DNA of 5,785 nt from Alphaproteobacteria bacterium. GTDB taxonomy: Bacteria > Pseudomonadota > Alphaproteobacteria > Rickettsiales > SXRF01. This document shows, one piece after another, positions 1 to 5,785 of the stretch; the stretch's first letter is position 1, and each line of letters opens with the position of its first letter. A program made the position numbers and the translations under genes. The notes beneath the pieces were generated by a model that was not told where the DNA came from, did no database searches, and saw only the letters and a list, made by a program, of their open reading frames with translations. The stretch covers positions 1 to 5,785 of the forward strand of contig JAGVKI010000323.1 in assembly GCA_020050695.1 (NCBI GenBank), read 5' to 3'.

Positions 1-636
1 CTGTTTCCATGTCGGCCAGCTATGTTCTGTTGCCCATGCAGGCTCGATCCATTCAGCCAGTTCCGGCAGTTTTTCCAGTGCCATCTCCACCATCTTGCCA
101 ATACGGCGCGAGGTCAGGCCTAATGTCAGCGGGTAGACGGCATCTGGTTTCTGCACCTCCGCCAGCTTATCGGCAGGCGCGATAATGTCGGGGTGCGCCA
201 TTTGCAGCTGGTGCTCGAAATGTTCCACCTTACCGCTGATCGCGCGTTTAGAACCTACCGGCAATATCTGTTTTACATAATCCTCACGCGCATTGAAAAA
301 CACCAGCGTGATCTCGCCCGTATCATTGGAGCAGAGCACCTTGTAGGGCTTGCGGGAACCACGGCGGATACCCGGCGGCGGCGGTAGATGGTCATCGACC
401 TTGACTACCACCGTAATAATAGCACCGTCTGGCGCTTCATTCAGGCCGCAGGTAAAGCGCCTGTCCACCAGCCCTACCGGCAGGTGAAAGAGTAAGTCGC
501 GTATGATGGGGGTGGTTGTACCGTCCAGCGCCGTTGCAGCAGGCAGCAGGCGTGTAAGCGCCTTGGCGGTTGCACCGCCTACCCCCTTTATCCGGGTAAT
601 ACTTGAAAAAAGAAAGAAAAGTGATTCATGCCGCAT
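1..636 (-). CDS. recG: ATP-dependent DNA helicase RecG, N-terminal part (cut by left edge)
   Basis: RecG is a double-stranded DNA translocase that remodels stalled replication forks and branch-migrates Holliday junctions. Only the first 212 residues are in the window. They show the family's N-terminal layout: a helix-hairpin-helix-like stretch ITRIKGVGGATAKAL (residues 13-27), the LPVGLVDRRF stretch (52-61) matching the usual 'LP..Y.DR' segment, and then the OB-fold wedge domain (about 70-155) with VLCSNDTGEITLVFF (100-114) and MAHPDI (146-151). The linker VYPLTLGLTSRRIGKMV (167-183) matches the family's 'VYP.T.GL....' motif. A proline-rich insertion (PPPP, 85-88) is what I remember from alphaproteobacterial RecG. 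The helicase motor lies beyond the left edge. The ATG at 636 is the only good start, because a stop codon lies two codons upstream (complement of 640-642). The nearby TTAGGG (minus strand, 643-638) is at best a weak ribosome site. The gene is transcribed away from the acidic-protein gene at 721. Family assignment is firm. Confidence 0.93.
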   Translation of the reverse strand, partial: MRHESLFFLFSSITRIKGVGGATAKALTRLLPAATALDGTTTPIIRDLLFHLPVGLVDRRFTCGLNEAPDGAIITVVVKVDDHLPPPPGIRRGSRKPYKVLCSNDTGEITLVFFNAREDYVKQILPVGSKRAISGKVEHFEHQLQMAHPDIIAPADKLAEVQKPDAVYPLTLGLTSRRIGKMVEMALEKLPELAEWIEPAWATEHSWPTWKQ

Positions 637-653
637 GCCCTAAGCTTAACGGC

Positions 654-681
654 TAGACAAATAAAATCAAACTTCTATGTT
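654..681 (+). promoter_or_regulatory. Candidate sigma-70-type promoter for the acidic-protein gene
   Basis: TAGACA at 654-659 matches the -35 consensus TTGACA at five of six positions. TATGTT at 676-681 matches TATAAT at four of six, with a 16-base spacer. Transcription would begin near 688-690 and give a leader of about 30 bases holding the ATT repeat and the ribosome site. This was found by eye in AT-rich DNA, where chance matches are frequent. Confidence 0.35.
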
Positions 682-688
682 TTGGTTC

Positions 689-700
689 ATTATTATTATT
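689..700 (+). repeat. ATT trinucleotide repeat, four units
   Basis: Four perfect ATT units lie in the predicted untranslated leader of the acidic-protein gene, just before the ribosome site. A change in unit number would alter the distance between promoter and ribosome site, but it would not shift a reading frame if the 721 start is correct. Four units is short for phase variation, so this may be ordinary AT-rich sequence. Confidence 0.5.
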
Positions 701-704
701 TTCT

Positions 705-709
705 AAGGA
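705..709 (+). promoter_or_regulatory. Ribosome binding site that decides the start at 721
   Basis: AAGGA lies 11 bases before the ATG at 721. It is the only Shine-Dalgarno-like sequence near any possible start of this frame, so it favours 721 over the upstream in-frame ATG at 628. Confidence 0.55.
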
Positions 710-720
710 TAGACACGACC

Positions 721-1149
721 ATGCCACAAGCGATGAAATTACCTAAATCCCTGAATATCAAGTTTGAAGGTGATCCGGAAGAAATGCTGGACAACCTGAT
801 GGGCGAAGCCTTCGAGGCCGCGCAGCCTGATCTGCTGGCAAAGCTGGATAAAATGGAAGGAATCGATGAACGTATAGAAGAAGCGCATCCTGGTGAAGAG
901 GTTGACTCGGATGAGTGGCTCTCTTACCAGATTGGCATGTTGCTATATACCTATATCAGCCATCGCACCGGTATTGTTGTACCGGAAGATATTGAGGACA
1001 AGAAAGCCATGCCGGATTCCATGCTGAGCAGGGTGTTAGGCGATATTACAGAAGTGCTTGGAGAAGATGCGGCGCAGGAAATGTTCAGCCCTATCACTGC
1101 GCATGCCGATAAAGTGATTACAGCCAAGTTTGGGCAAAAACTAAATTAG
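721..1149 (+). CDS. Acidic 142-residue hypothetical protein
   Basis: I do not recognise this protein and assign no function. It has 142 residues, with about 30 Asp/Glu against 13 Lys/Arg, so it is strongly acidic. There is no signal peptide, no obvious membrane segment and no metal-binding Cys/His cluster. The N-terminal half (about 18-66) is rich in acidic residues and probably helical. A more hydrophobic stretch, WLSYQIGMLLYTYIS (66-80), forms the likely core. The C-terminal half (about 97-139) again looks helical. The start at 721 is chosen for AAGGA at 705-709. The frame stays open upstream to 628, but the extra 31 residues would overlap the recG start and include a Tyr/Phe-rich stretch translated from the AT-rich spacer. 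The stop (TAG, 1147-1149) overlaps by four bases the stop of the convergent PAS-GGDEF gene. It is likely real because of the ribosome site, the close packing with its neighbour and a balanced protein-like composition. Confidence 0.75.
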   Translation: MPQAMKLPKSLNIKFEGDPEEMLDNLMGEAFEAAQPDLLAKLDKMEGIDERIEEAHPGEEVDSDEWLSYQIGMLLYTYISHRTGIVVPEDIEDKKAMPDSMLSRVLGDITEVLGEDAAQEMFSPITAHADKVITAKFGQKLN

Positions 1150-2084
1150 TCTTTGTCAGCTGCTTTACGCTTATTCAGGTCTTCCACATCGGTAAGGATG
1201 TTGACGGCATTGGCGCCCAGTTCGTCAAGGGCCTCGATGCACTTGTCCATAACGGTTTTCTCACCGGCACGGCCACCTACACGGCAGAAGGTGATGCTTA
1301 CGCTCAGGCCCACATTCGACTTATCGGGAAGCGCAAACGGATTAGCAGCAATCTGCCAGCGCAGACGGTTAAAGGTCATGCGCGCCGCTTCGCTGGTGGT
1401 ATCCATCAATAAAACGCCTACGCGCTTATTGCTGACAGCCCCTACTACGTCATCAGGACGAAGGCTCTGGCGGCATACCTGCGCACCATGCTTCAGTAGC
1501 GCATGACAAACTGTGCGGCCATATTGCGCGAACAGTTCATCATAATGGTCGATCTGAATAATCGCAAAAGACGACTTTACATCGCCCTTGTTGTTATAAT
1601 ACCCCATCAGTTCGATGTCTTTGGCCAGCGAGGCTTTATCAGGCAGCCCCGTTTCAGGATCGAGCGATTCATGGCCTTTGAAATTGTCCTGGATTACCTT
1701 GCGAACGGCTTCGTTTTTCTTGATGCCGGTCTTATCGTGAAGCACCAGTTTGAAGAAAATCTTGTCGTCCTTGGAATCGGCACGCACCACTTTCAGGCGG
1801 TAGCTGGTTTCCTTGGCGTCACCACCAATAACGCTAAACGACTGTACGCGGCCAAGAACACTGCCGACATCGTTAGTGCCATCATCAAACTCTACATATT
1901 CTTCAAGCATTTCACCAATGCGCTTTGGCAATATCTTGCTAAGCGGCTTACCTTTGAGCTTTTTGGTGGTAAGACCAAGCATTTCCTCGGCTTGCGGATT
2001 AAGATCGCTGATTTCTATCGACTTGTCGCCGTTATTCTGGCAAACGGTTATGACGGCGTCGTCGCCGCGGTGGCTAAGCATCAT
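1146..2084 (-). CDS. PAS + degenerate GGDEF domain protein, probably catalytically inactive
   Basis: This 312-residue cytosolic protein has no membrane segment or signal peptide. Residues about 10-125 look like a PAS sensor domain (SDLNPQAEEMLGLTTKKLKG, 26-45, matches the usual 'N.A...LGY....l.G' core). A short charged helix (about 120-140) links to a GGDEF-type domain, about 142-297. That domain opens with DPETGLPDKASL (142-153), the family's 'D.LTGL.NR' entry. The catalytic signature is lost: SNKRV (218-222) replaces GGDEF inside the conserved frame DDVVGAVSNKRVGVLLMDT. The first Asp of 'DiDhFK' is Gln177, the 'ND' pair is Phe-Ala (185-186), and the later 'GD' is Cys-His (193-194). An RxxD motif (RPDD, 209-212) remains five residues before the signature, where the c-di-GMP inhibitory site of diguanylate cyclases sits. 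A receptor role is therefore plausible and synthesis unlikely. ATG at 2084 is followed at once by a second ATG (2081); minus-strand AAGG at 2098-2095 gives a 10-base spacing to the first. I saw no EAL or output domain. Confidence 0.85.
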   Translation of the reverse strand: MMLSHRGDDAVITVCQNNGDKSIEISDLNPQAEEMLGLTTKKLKGKPLSKILPKRIGEMLEEYVEFDDGTNDVGSVLGRVQSFSVIGGDAKETSYRLKVVRADSKDDKIFFKLVLHDKTGIKKNEAVRKVIQDNFKGHESLDPETGLPDKASLAKDIELMGYYNNKGDVKSSFAIIQIDHYDELFAQYGRTVCHALLKHGAQVCRQSLRPDDVVGAVSNKRVGVLLMDTTSEAARMTFNRLRWQIAANPFALPDKSNVGLSVSITFCRVGGRAGEKTVMDKCIEALDELGANAVNILTDVEDLNKRKAADKD

Positions 2085-2189
2085 AGGAAAAATACCTTGG
2101 TTTTATAGGACTATTTCAATGCTTAACCTAATATAAGAAAATGAATAAAGAATTAACCCTACAACGATTCATTCTGAGCCGAATTAACT
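2085..2189. promoter_or_regulatory. Divergent spacer between the PAS-GGDEF gene and sdhE-mfd
   Basis: This AT-rich 105-base gap lies between two outward-reading transcription units and should contain both promoters. I found no -35/-10 pair good enough to call in either direction; TATA-like patches such as 2132-2137 (plus) and 2107-2102 (minus) lack a matching -35 or sit too close to the start. Minus-strand AAGG at 2098-2095 serves the PAS-GGDEF start. No clear Shine-Dalgarno precedes sdhE. The spaced TTAAC repeats are listed separately. Confidence 0.45.
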
Positions 2190-2190
2190 A
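2121..2190. repeat. Three TTAAC-type direct repeats about three helical turns apart
   Basis: Copies of TTAAC followed by zero to two further C and then TA begin at 2123 (TTAACCTA), 2153 (TTAACCCTA) and 2184 (TTAACTA). Start-to-start distances are 30 and 31 bases. The second and third copies share the longer GAATTAAC (2150-2157 and 2181-2188). Near-helical phasing in a divergent promoter gap would suit binding of a regulator on one face of DNA. The units are short and AT-rich, so chance is a serious alternative. The third copy runs into the sdhE start codon. Confidence 0.3.
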
Positions 2191-2444
2191 TGGAAAACCG
2201 CCTGAAACGCCTTCGTTACCGCAGCTGGCACCGTGGCTGCAAGGAAACCGACATTATTCTGGGCAATTTCTCTGACCAGAAGCTGGAAACCCTCACGCCT
2301 GCCCTTTTAGACGTGTATGAGCGCCTTCTGGACGAGGATGACGCCAATATATGGGACTGGATCAGCGGTAAAAGCAGCCCTTCCCACGAAGAATACACCC
2401 CGCTGATCACCATGTTCAGGTCCTACGGCCTGCCTGCTGAATAA
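2190..2444 (+). CDS. sdhE: SdhE / succinate dehydrogenase assembly factor 2 (flavinylation factor)
   Basis: SdhE (YgfY/CptB, mitochondrial Sdh5/SDHAF2) binds the flavoprotein subunit of succinate dehydrogenase in the cytosol and promotes covalent FAD attachment. The 84-residue product has the family's size and its hallmark: RGxxE at residues 15-19 (RGCKE), where a Met is more usual than Cys17. It sits in the typical N-terminal context of a basic segment (RLKRLRYRSWH, 4-14). Further family features are the acidic helix ending LLDEDDANIWDWISG (46-60), with paired Trp at 55 and 57, and a C-terminal helix after PL (71-72). The ATG at 2190 has no good ribosome site, but it places the RGxxE motif at the normal distance from the N-terminus. 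The gene lies three bases before mfd on the same strand, so the two are almost certainly co-transcribed. From memory, this pairing is widespread in Alphaproteobacteria although the two products act in unrelated pathways. Assignment is firm. Confidence 0.92.
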   Translation: MENRLKRLRYRSWHRGCKETDIILGNFSDQKLETLTPALLDVYERLLDEDDANIWDWISGKSSPSHEEYTPLITMFRSYGLPAE

Positions 2445-2447
2445 GCC

Positions 2448-5400
2448 ATGACCACAGTTCCTACCCCCGCCAAAGTCCGTAACCAGCCGTGGAAGTTCGC
2501 CGGTGTACCGGCAGGCTCCGAAGCGCTGGTGCTGTCGGAACTGTGTAATGAGCACCTGAAACTGGGCTCTGGCGGCCAAACCGTCATTCATATCGCCGTA
2601 AATGACCGCAGCCTGGACATGATGGCGACCAACCTCGCCTTTTTCGCCCCCGATGCGCAGGTGCTGGTATTTCCCGCCTGGGACTGCATGCCTTACGACC
2701 GCACTTCGCCCTTAGCAGCGATCATGGCACAGCGCGTAGGCGTACTATCGCAGCTTGCATCTGAAACAAAAAAACATCCCAAACGCATTATCCTGACCAC
2801 CGTTAATGCCATTTTGCAGAAACTGCCGCCGCGTCAGGTGATGCGCAGCGTGGTGTTTACCATCAGCAAAGGCCAGAAACTCAACCGCGACGGGCTGCTT
2901 GCCTACCTGCTGACGCAAGGGTACCAGCGCACCGGCAAAGCCATGGAACCGGGCGAATTCGCCGTGCGCGGCAGCATTATCGATATTGTGCCCTCAGGCA
3001 TGAGCGAAGGCATACGCATTGACCTGTTTGGCGACGATATTGAAAGCATCCGTTCGTTTGACCTGCTCTCGCAGCTGACCCAGAGTAATCTGGATACAAT
3101 TGAACTCTACCCCGTCAGCGAAGTGCTGCTGAACGATGAGAGCATACAGCATTTCCGGGAGAATTACCGCGAACTGTTCGGCGCCGTTTCCAAAGATGAC
3201 CCGCTCTACGAATCCATCTCGCAGAAGCGCAATTATGTCGGCATGGAGCACTGGCTCCCCTTGTTTTACGACAAGATGGAAACGCTGTTTGACTACTGCC
3301 CTGACGCGCTGGTCAGCATGGATCATGAAACGCAGGCCGCCATCGAAGAGCGGCAGGAAAGCATCCTGGATTATTATGAGGCACGCGCCCAAGCTCTTAA
3401 AAATATGGCCCTTAAAAACACCTCCGCTAAAAACAGCTTTGCAGCAGGCAGCATCTATAACCCTGTGCCACCCGATAAGGCGTTCCTTACCCTTAGTGCA
3501 TGGAAAGCAATCTCCGCAGACCTGCAATCGGCTATATTCTCGCCGTTTATTGAAAGTTCTACTTCCACAGGAACCATCACAGTTGGCTACCGCCCAGCCA
3601 TGCGCTTTACGCAGTCGCAGGAAGGCCGCACACCGTTTGACCAGCTAAAGGACGCCACTGAAAGCGCCGCAGCTAAGAACAAATCCATACTGCTTGCCTG
3701 CTACTCACAAGGCTCACGCGAACGCATACAAACACTGCTCATGGAACGTGGCAAAGACCATGGCTTCCATTGCCTGAAAATCGATGCTTGGAAAGATGCA
3801 AAAAGCGTACGTGGCAAAGCCATAGGCCTTACCGTGCTGCCGCTGGAAAACGGCTTTGAAACCGACAGGTACGTTATACTCAGCGAACAGGACGTACTGG
3901 GTGAACGCATTGCCCGCGCCCGCCCTAAGAAGAAAAAATCCGATGTGTTCATGGCCGAATCCGCCATGTTCAGCGAAGGCGAACTCGTCGTGCATAAAGA
4001 GCATGGCATTGGCCGCTTTGAAGGCCTTGTTATCGTCACCGTTTCTGGTGCTGCGCATGACTGCCTGAAAATCATCTACGCCGATGACGACAAGCTGTTC
4101 CTGCCGGTCGAAAACATCGACATGGTGTCGCGCTTTGGCATGGAAGAAGACGGCGTCAGGCTCGATAAACTCGGCGGCGTTTCCTGGCAATCGCGCAAGG
4201 CAAAACTCAAACAGCGCATTAAACTTGCAGCGGAGGCCCTGCTTAAAACCGCTGCCCAGCGCCAGATTCGCAGGGGCACGGTGCTGGAAACACCCACCGG
4301 CACCTATGACGATTTCTGCGCACGCTTCCCTTATGTCGAAACCGAAGACCAGGCACGCGCTATTTTAGATGTGCTGGAAGATCTGCATTCGGGCAGGCCG
4401 ATGGACCGCCTGATCTGCGGCGACGTAGGCTTTGGCAAAACCGAAGTAGCACTGCGCGCCGCATTTGTTGCCGCATGCAGCATGGAACATAAATTGCAGG
4501 TGGCGGTCATTGCACCCACCACCCTGCTTGCCCGCCAGCATTTCCGTAACTTCTCAGCGCGGTTTGCAGGCTTCCCGGTTACCGTGCGCCAGCTGTCGCG
4601 TATCGTGCCTGCCAAAGACCAGAAGGAAACACGTGAGAAACTGGCTGAAGGCAAAGTCGATATTATCGTGGGCACACACGCGCTGCTTTCCAAGCAGGTG
4701 CAATTCAAAAATCTCGGTCTGCTCATCGTCGATGAAGAGCAGCATTTCGGTGTAGCACAGAAAGAAAAACTCAAAGAATTGAAGTCCGATGTGCATGTAC
4801 TGACGCTCTCGGCAACCCCTATTCCGCGCACGCTGCAAATGGCGCTTACCGGGGTTCGCGACCTGAGCCTCATCACCACACCGCCGATTGACCGACTGGC
4901 GGTACGCAGCTTCGTGATGCCCTTCGATTCAGTGGTCATCAAAGAAGCCTTGCAACGCGAAATGCACCGTGGCGGTAAATGCTTTGTGGTAACCCCGCGC
5001 ATCAAACATATCGCAGAACTGAAGGCCCATCTGGCTGAACTGGTGCCGGAAGCCAAGGTGTGCGTGGCGCACGGGCAGATGCCGCCCGCCGATCTCGATG
5101 ACATCATGAACCAGTTTTATGACGGCAAGTTCGATATATTACTGTCTACCGCCATCATTGAATCAGGGCTGGATATTCCAACCGCCAATACCATGATCAT
5201 CCATAATGCGCACCTGTTTGGCCTTGCGCAGCTGTACCAATTGCGTGGGCGCGTAGGCCGCGGCAAAATCCGTGCATATGCTTATTTCCTGCTGCCGCAC
5301 CGCAAGGAACTTACCAAGAACGCCACCCGCCGACTGGAAGTTATGCAGACGCTCGATACGCTCGGTGCGGGCTTTACCCTCGCCAGCCACGACATGGATA

Positions 5401-5785
5401 TTCGCGGTTTCGGTAACCTGGTGGGCGAAGAACAGTCCGGCCATATCAAAGAAGTAGGTATCGAACTGTACCAGCAGATGCTGGAAGAAGCCGTTGCCGC
5501 CATCAAAGCAGGCAAGAAAGATGAACTGGACGAAAACCTGCCCGAAACCAAAGAATGGTCACCGCAGATCAATCTTGGCCTTTCCGTACTTATACCGGAA
5601 GAATATGTGCCGGACCTGCAGCTGCGCCTTGGGCTTTACCGCCGCGTAACCGACCTTGCTACCGCAGAAGATATTGATAGTTTTGCCGCAGAACTGGTCG
5701 ACCGTTTTGGCCCGTTGCCCGAAGAAGTCAGCAACCTGGTTGCCGTGCTGGGCATTAAGCTGCTTTGCCGTAAAGCAGGCATTGA
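2448..5785 (+). CDS. mfd: Transcription-repair coupling factor Mfd (cut by right edge)
   Basis: Mfd binds RNA polymerase stalled at a lesion, pushes it forward with an ATP-driven dsDNA translocase, and recruits UvrA for nucleotide excision repair. The frame is open for 1112 codons to the right edge; some tens of C-terminal residues are missing. Domains in order: a UvrB-like N-terminal module (about 15-330) without ATPase motifs, including GEFAVRGSIIDIVPSG (169-184) in the UvrA-contact region; a variable middle part (about 340-500); the RNA-polymerase interaction domain starting at GELVVHKEHGIGRFEGL (511-527); and a RecG-like motor. The motor has Walker A GDVGFGKTEVA (658-668, Lys664), DEEQHFG (762-768), SATPIPRTL (788-796) and QLRGRVGR (931-938). 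The TRG translocation motif is HDMDIRGFGNLVGEEQSG (981-998). The TRCF C-terminal domain begins near 1039. All expected motor residues are present, so the protein should be active. The ATG at 2448 follows the sdhE stop by three bases with no strong ribosome site, suggesting translational coupling. Confidence 0.97.
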   Translation, partial: MTTVPTPAKVRNQPWKFAGVPAGSEALVLSELCNEHLKLGSGGQTVIHIAVNDRSLDMMATNLAFFAPDAQVLVFPAWDCMPYDRTSPLAAIMAQRVGVLSQLASETKKHPKRIILTTVNAILQKLPPRQVMRSVVFTISKGQKLNRDGLLAYLLTQGYQRTGKAMEPGEFAVRGSIIDIVPSGMSEGIRIDLFGDDIESIRSFDLLSQLTQSNLDTIELYPVSEVLLNDESIQHFRENYRELFGAVSKDDPLYESISQKRNYVGMEHWLPLFYDKMETLFDYCPDALVSMDHETQAAIEERQESILDYYEARAQALKNMALKNTSAKNSFAAGSIYNPVPPDKAFLTLSAWKAISADLQSAIFSPFIESSTSTGTITVGYRPAMRFTQSQEGRTPFDQLKDATESAAAKNKSILLACYSQGSRERIQTLLMERGKDHGFHCLKIDAWKDAKSVRGKAIGLTVLPLENGFETDRYVILSEQDVLGERIARARPKKKKSDVFMAESAMFSEGELVVHKEHGIGRFEGLVIVTVSGAAHDCLKIIYADDDKLFLPVENIDMVSRFGMEEDGVRLDKLGGVSWQSRKAKLKQRIKLAAEALLKTAAQRQIRRGTVLETPTGTYDDFCARFPYVETEDQARAILDVLEDLHSGRPMDRLICGDVGFGKTEVALRAAFVAACSMEHKLQVAVIAPTTLLARQHFRNFSARFAGFPVTVRQLSRIVPAKDQKETREKLAEGKVDIIVGTHALLSKQVQFKNLGLLIVDEEQHFGVAQKEKLKELKSDVHVLTLSATPIPRTLQMALTGVRDLSLITTPPIDRLAVRSFVMPFDSVVIKEALQREMHRGGKCFVVTPRIKHIAELKAHLAELVPEAKVCVAHGQMPPADLDDIMNQFYDGKFDILLSTAIIESGLDIPTANTMIIHNAHLFGLAQLYQLRGRVGRGKIRAYAYFLLPHRKELTKNATRRLEVMQTLDTLGAGFTLASHDMDIRGFGNLVGEEQSGHIKEVGIELYQQMLEEAVAAIKAGKKDELDENLPETKEWSPQINLGLSVLIPEEYVPDLQLRLGLYRRVTDLATAEDIDSFAAELVDRFGPLPEEVSNLVAVLGIKLLCRKAGI

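Larger units (their letters stand above)
637..720. promoter_or_regulatory. Divergent spacer between recG and the acidic-protein gene
   Basis: This AT-rich 84-base gap separates two genes that read outward, so it should hold promoters for both. On the plus strand a plausible promoter and ribosome site are listed separately. On the minus strand, for recG, I see no convincing -35/-10 pair. An 8-base perfect palindrome TAAGCTTA lies at 641-648, five bases before the recG start codon. An open frame runs from an ATG at 628 through this gap into the acidic-protein gene, but that ATG overlaps the recG start and has no ribosome site. Confidence 0.45.

Noticed and set aside
193..387. A 64-codon plus-strand frame antisense to recG.
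   Set aside because: The minus strand encodes clear RecG wedge-domain sequence over the same bases.
628..720. N-terminal extension of the acidic protein from the ATG at 628.
   Set aside because: It overlaps the recG start codon, lacks a ribosome site, and translates AT-rich spacer into Tyr/Phe-rich sequence. The ATG at 721 has AAGGA upstream.
1194..1661. Calling the PAS-GGDEF protein an active diguanylate cyclase.
   Set aside because: The signature, the metal-binding Asp and the substrate-binding Asn and Asp positions are all replaced, so catalysis is very unlikely.
1503..2108. A 201-codon open frame on the plus strand opposite the PAS-GGDEF gene.
   Set aside because: It lies wholly antisense to a gene with clear domain matches, has no ribosome site, and its translation looks like no known family.
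2102..2119. Promoter for the PAS-GGDEF gene built from minus-strand TTGAAA (2119-2114) and TATAAA (2107-2102).
   Set aside because: The two hexamers are only six bases apart, far too close for a -35/-10 pair, and the TATAAA would start transcription at the ribosome site.
2994..3527. A 177-codon minus-strand frame and a 170-codon plus-strand frame (3136-3648) inside the N-terminal half of mfd.
   Set aside because: Both are shadows of the mfd frame, which is open and family-like throughout this stretch.
4331..5107. A 258-codon open frame on the minus strand inside mfd.
   Set aside because: It is very rich in Ser, Arg and Cys, as expected of the antisense of a biased coding frame, and mfd's helicase motifs run through the same bases.

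Overview
The window looks like a chromosomal segment of an alphaproteobacterium with moderate G+C content. The reason is the gene set: recG on one side, and on the other the gene pair sdhE (the small RGxxE flavinylation factor) followed three bases later by mfd. From memory, a divergent recG / sdhE-mfd neighbourhood is common in Alphaproteobacteria. The proline-rich insertion in the RecG wedge domain and the DEEQHFG motif in Mfd also fit that group. I cannot name a genus.

Layout from left to right. Positions 1-636 (minus) hold the N-terminal 212 residues of RecG, cut by the left edge. An 84-base AT-rich divergent spacer (637-720) follows. Positions 721-1149 (plus) encode an acidic 142-residue protein that I do not recognise. 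Its stop codon overlaps the stop codon of the next gene (1146-2084, minus), which encodes a 312-residue cytosolic PAS + GGDEF-type protein. A second divergent spacer (2085-2189) leads to sdhE (2190-2444, plus) and mfd (2448 to beyond the right edge, plus), of which 1112 codons are visible and fully open.

The two inner genes sit between recG and the sdhE-mfd operon, so the DNA-repair/SDH neighbourhood appears to have been split by a tail-to-tail gene pair. The most interesting item is the PAS-GGDEF protein. Its GGDEF fold is easy to follow, but the active-site signature has become SNKRV and the metal- and substrate-binding positions are gone, while an RxxD inhibitory-site motif remains at exactly the canonical spacing. 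It therefore reads as a catalytically dead GGDEF protein that may sense c-di-GMP rather than make it.

RecG (branch migration and fork remodelling) and Mfd (removal of stalled RNA polymerase and recruitment of UvrA) are both genome-maintenance translocases. SdhE acts in assembly of succinate dehydrogenase. Nothing in the sequence ties the two inner genes functionally to either role. I see no tRNA, rRNA, CRISPR array, insertion sequence or phage gene, and no convincing intrinsic terminator.
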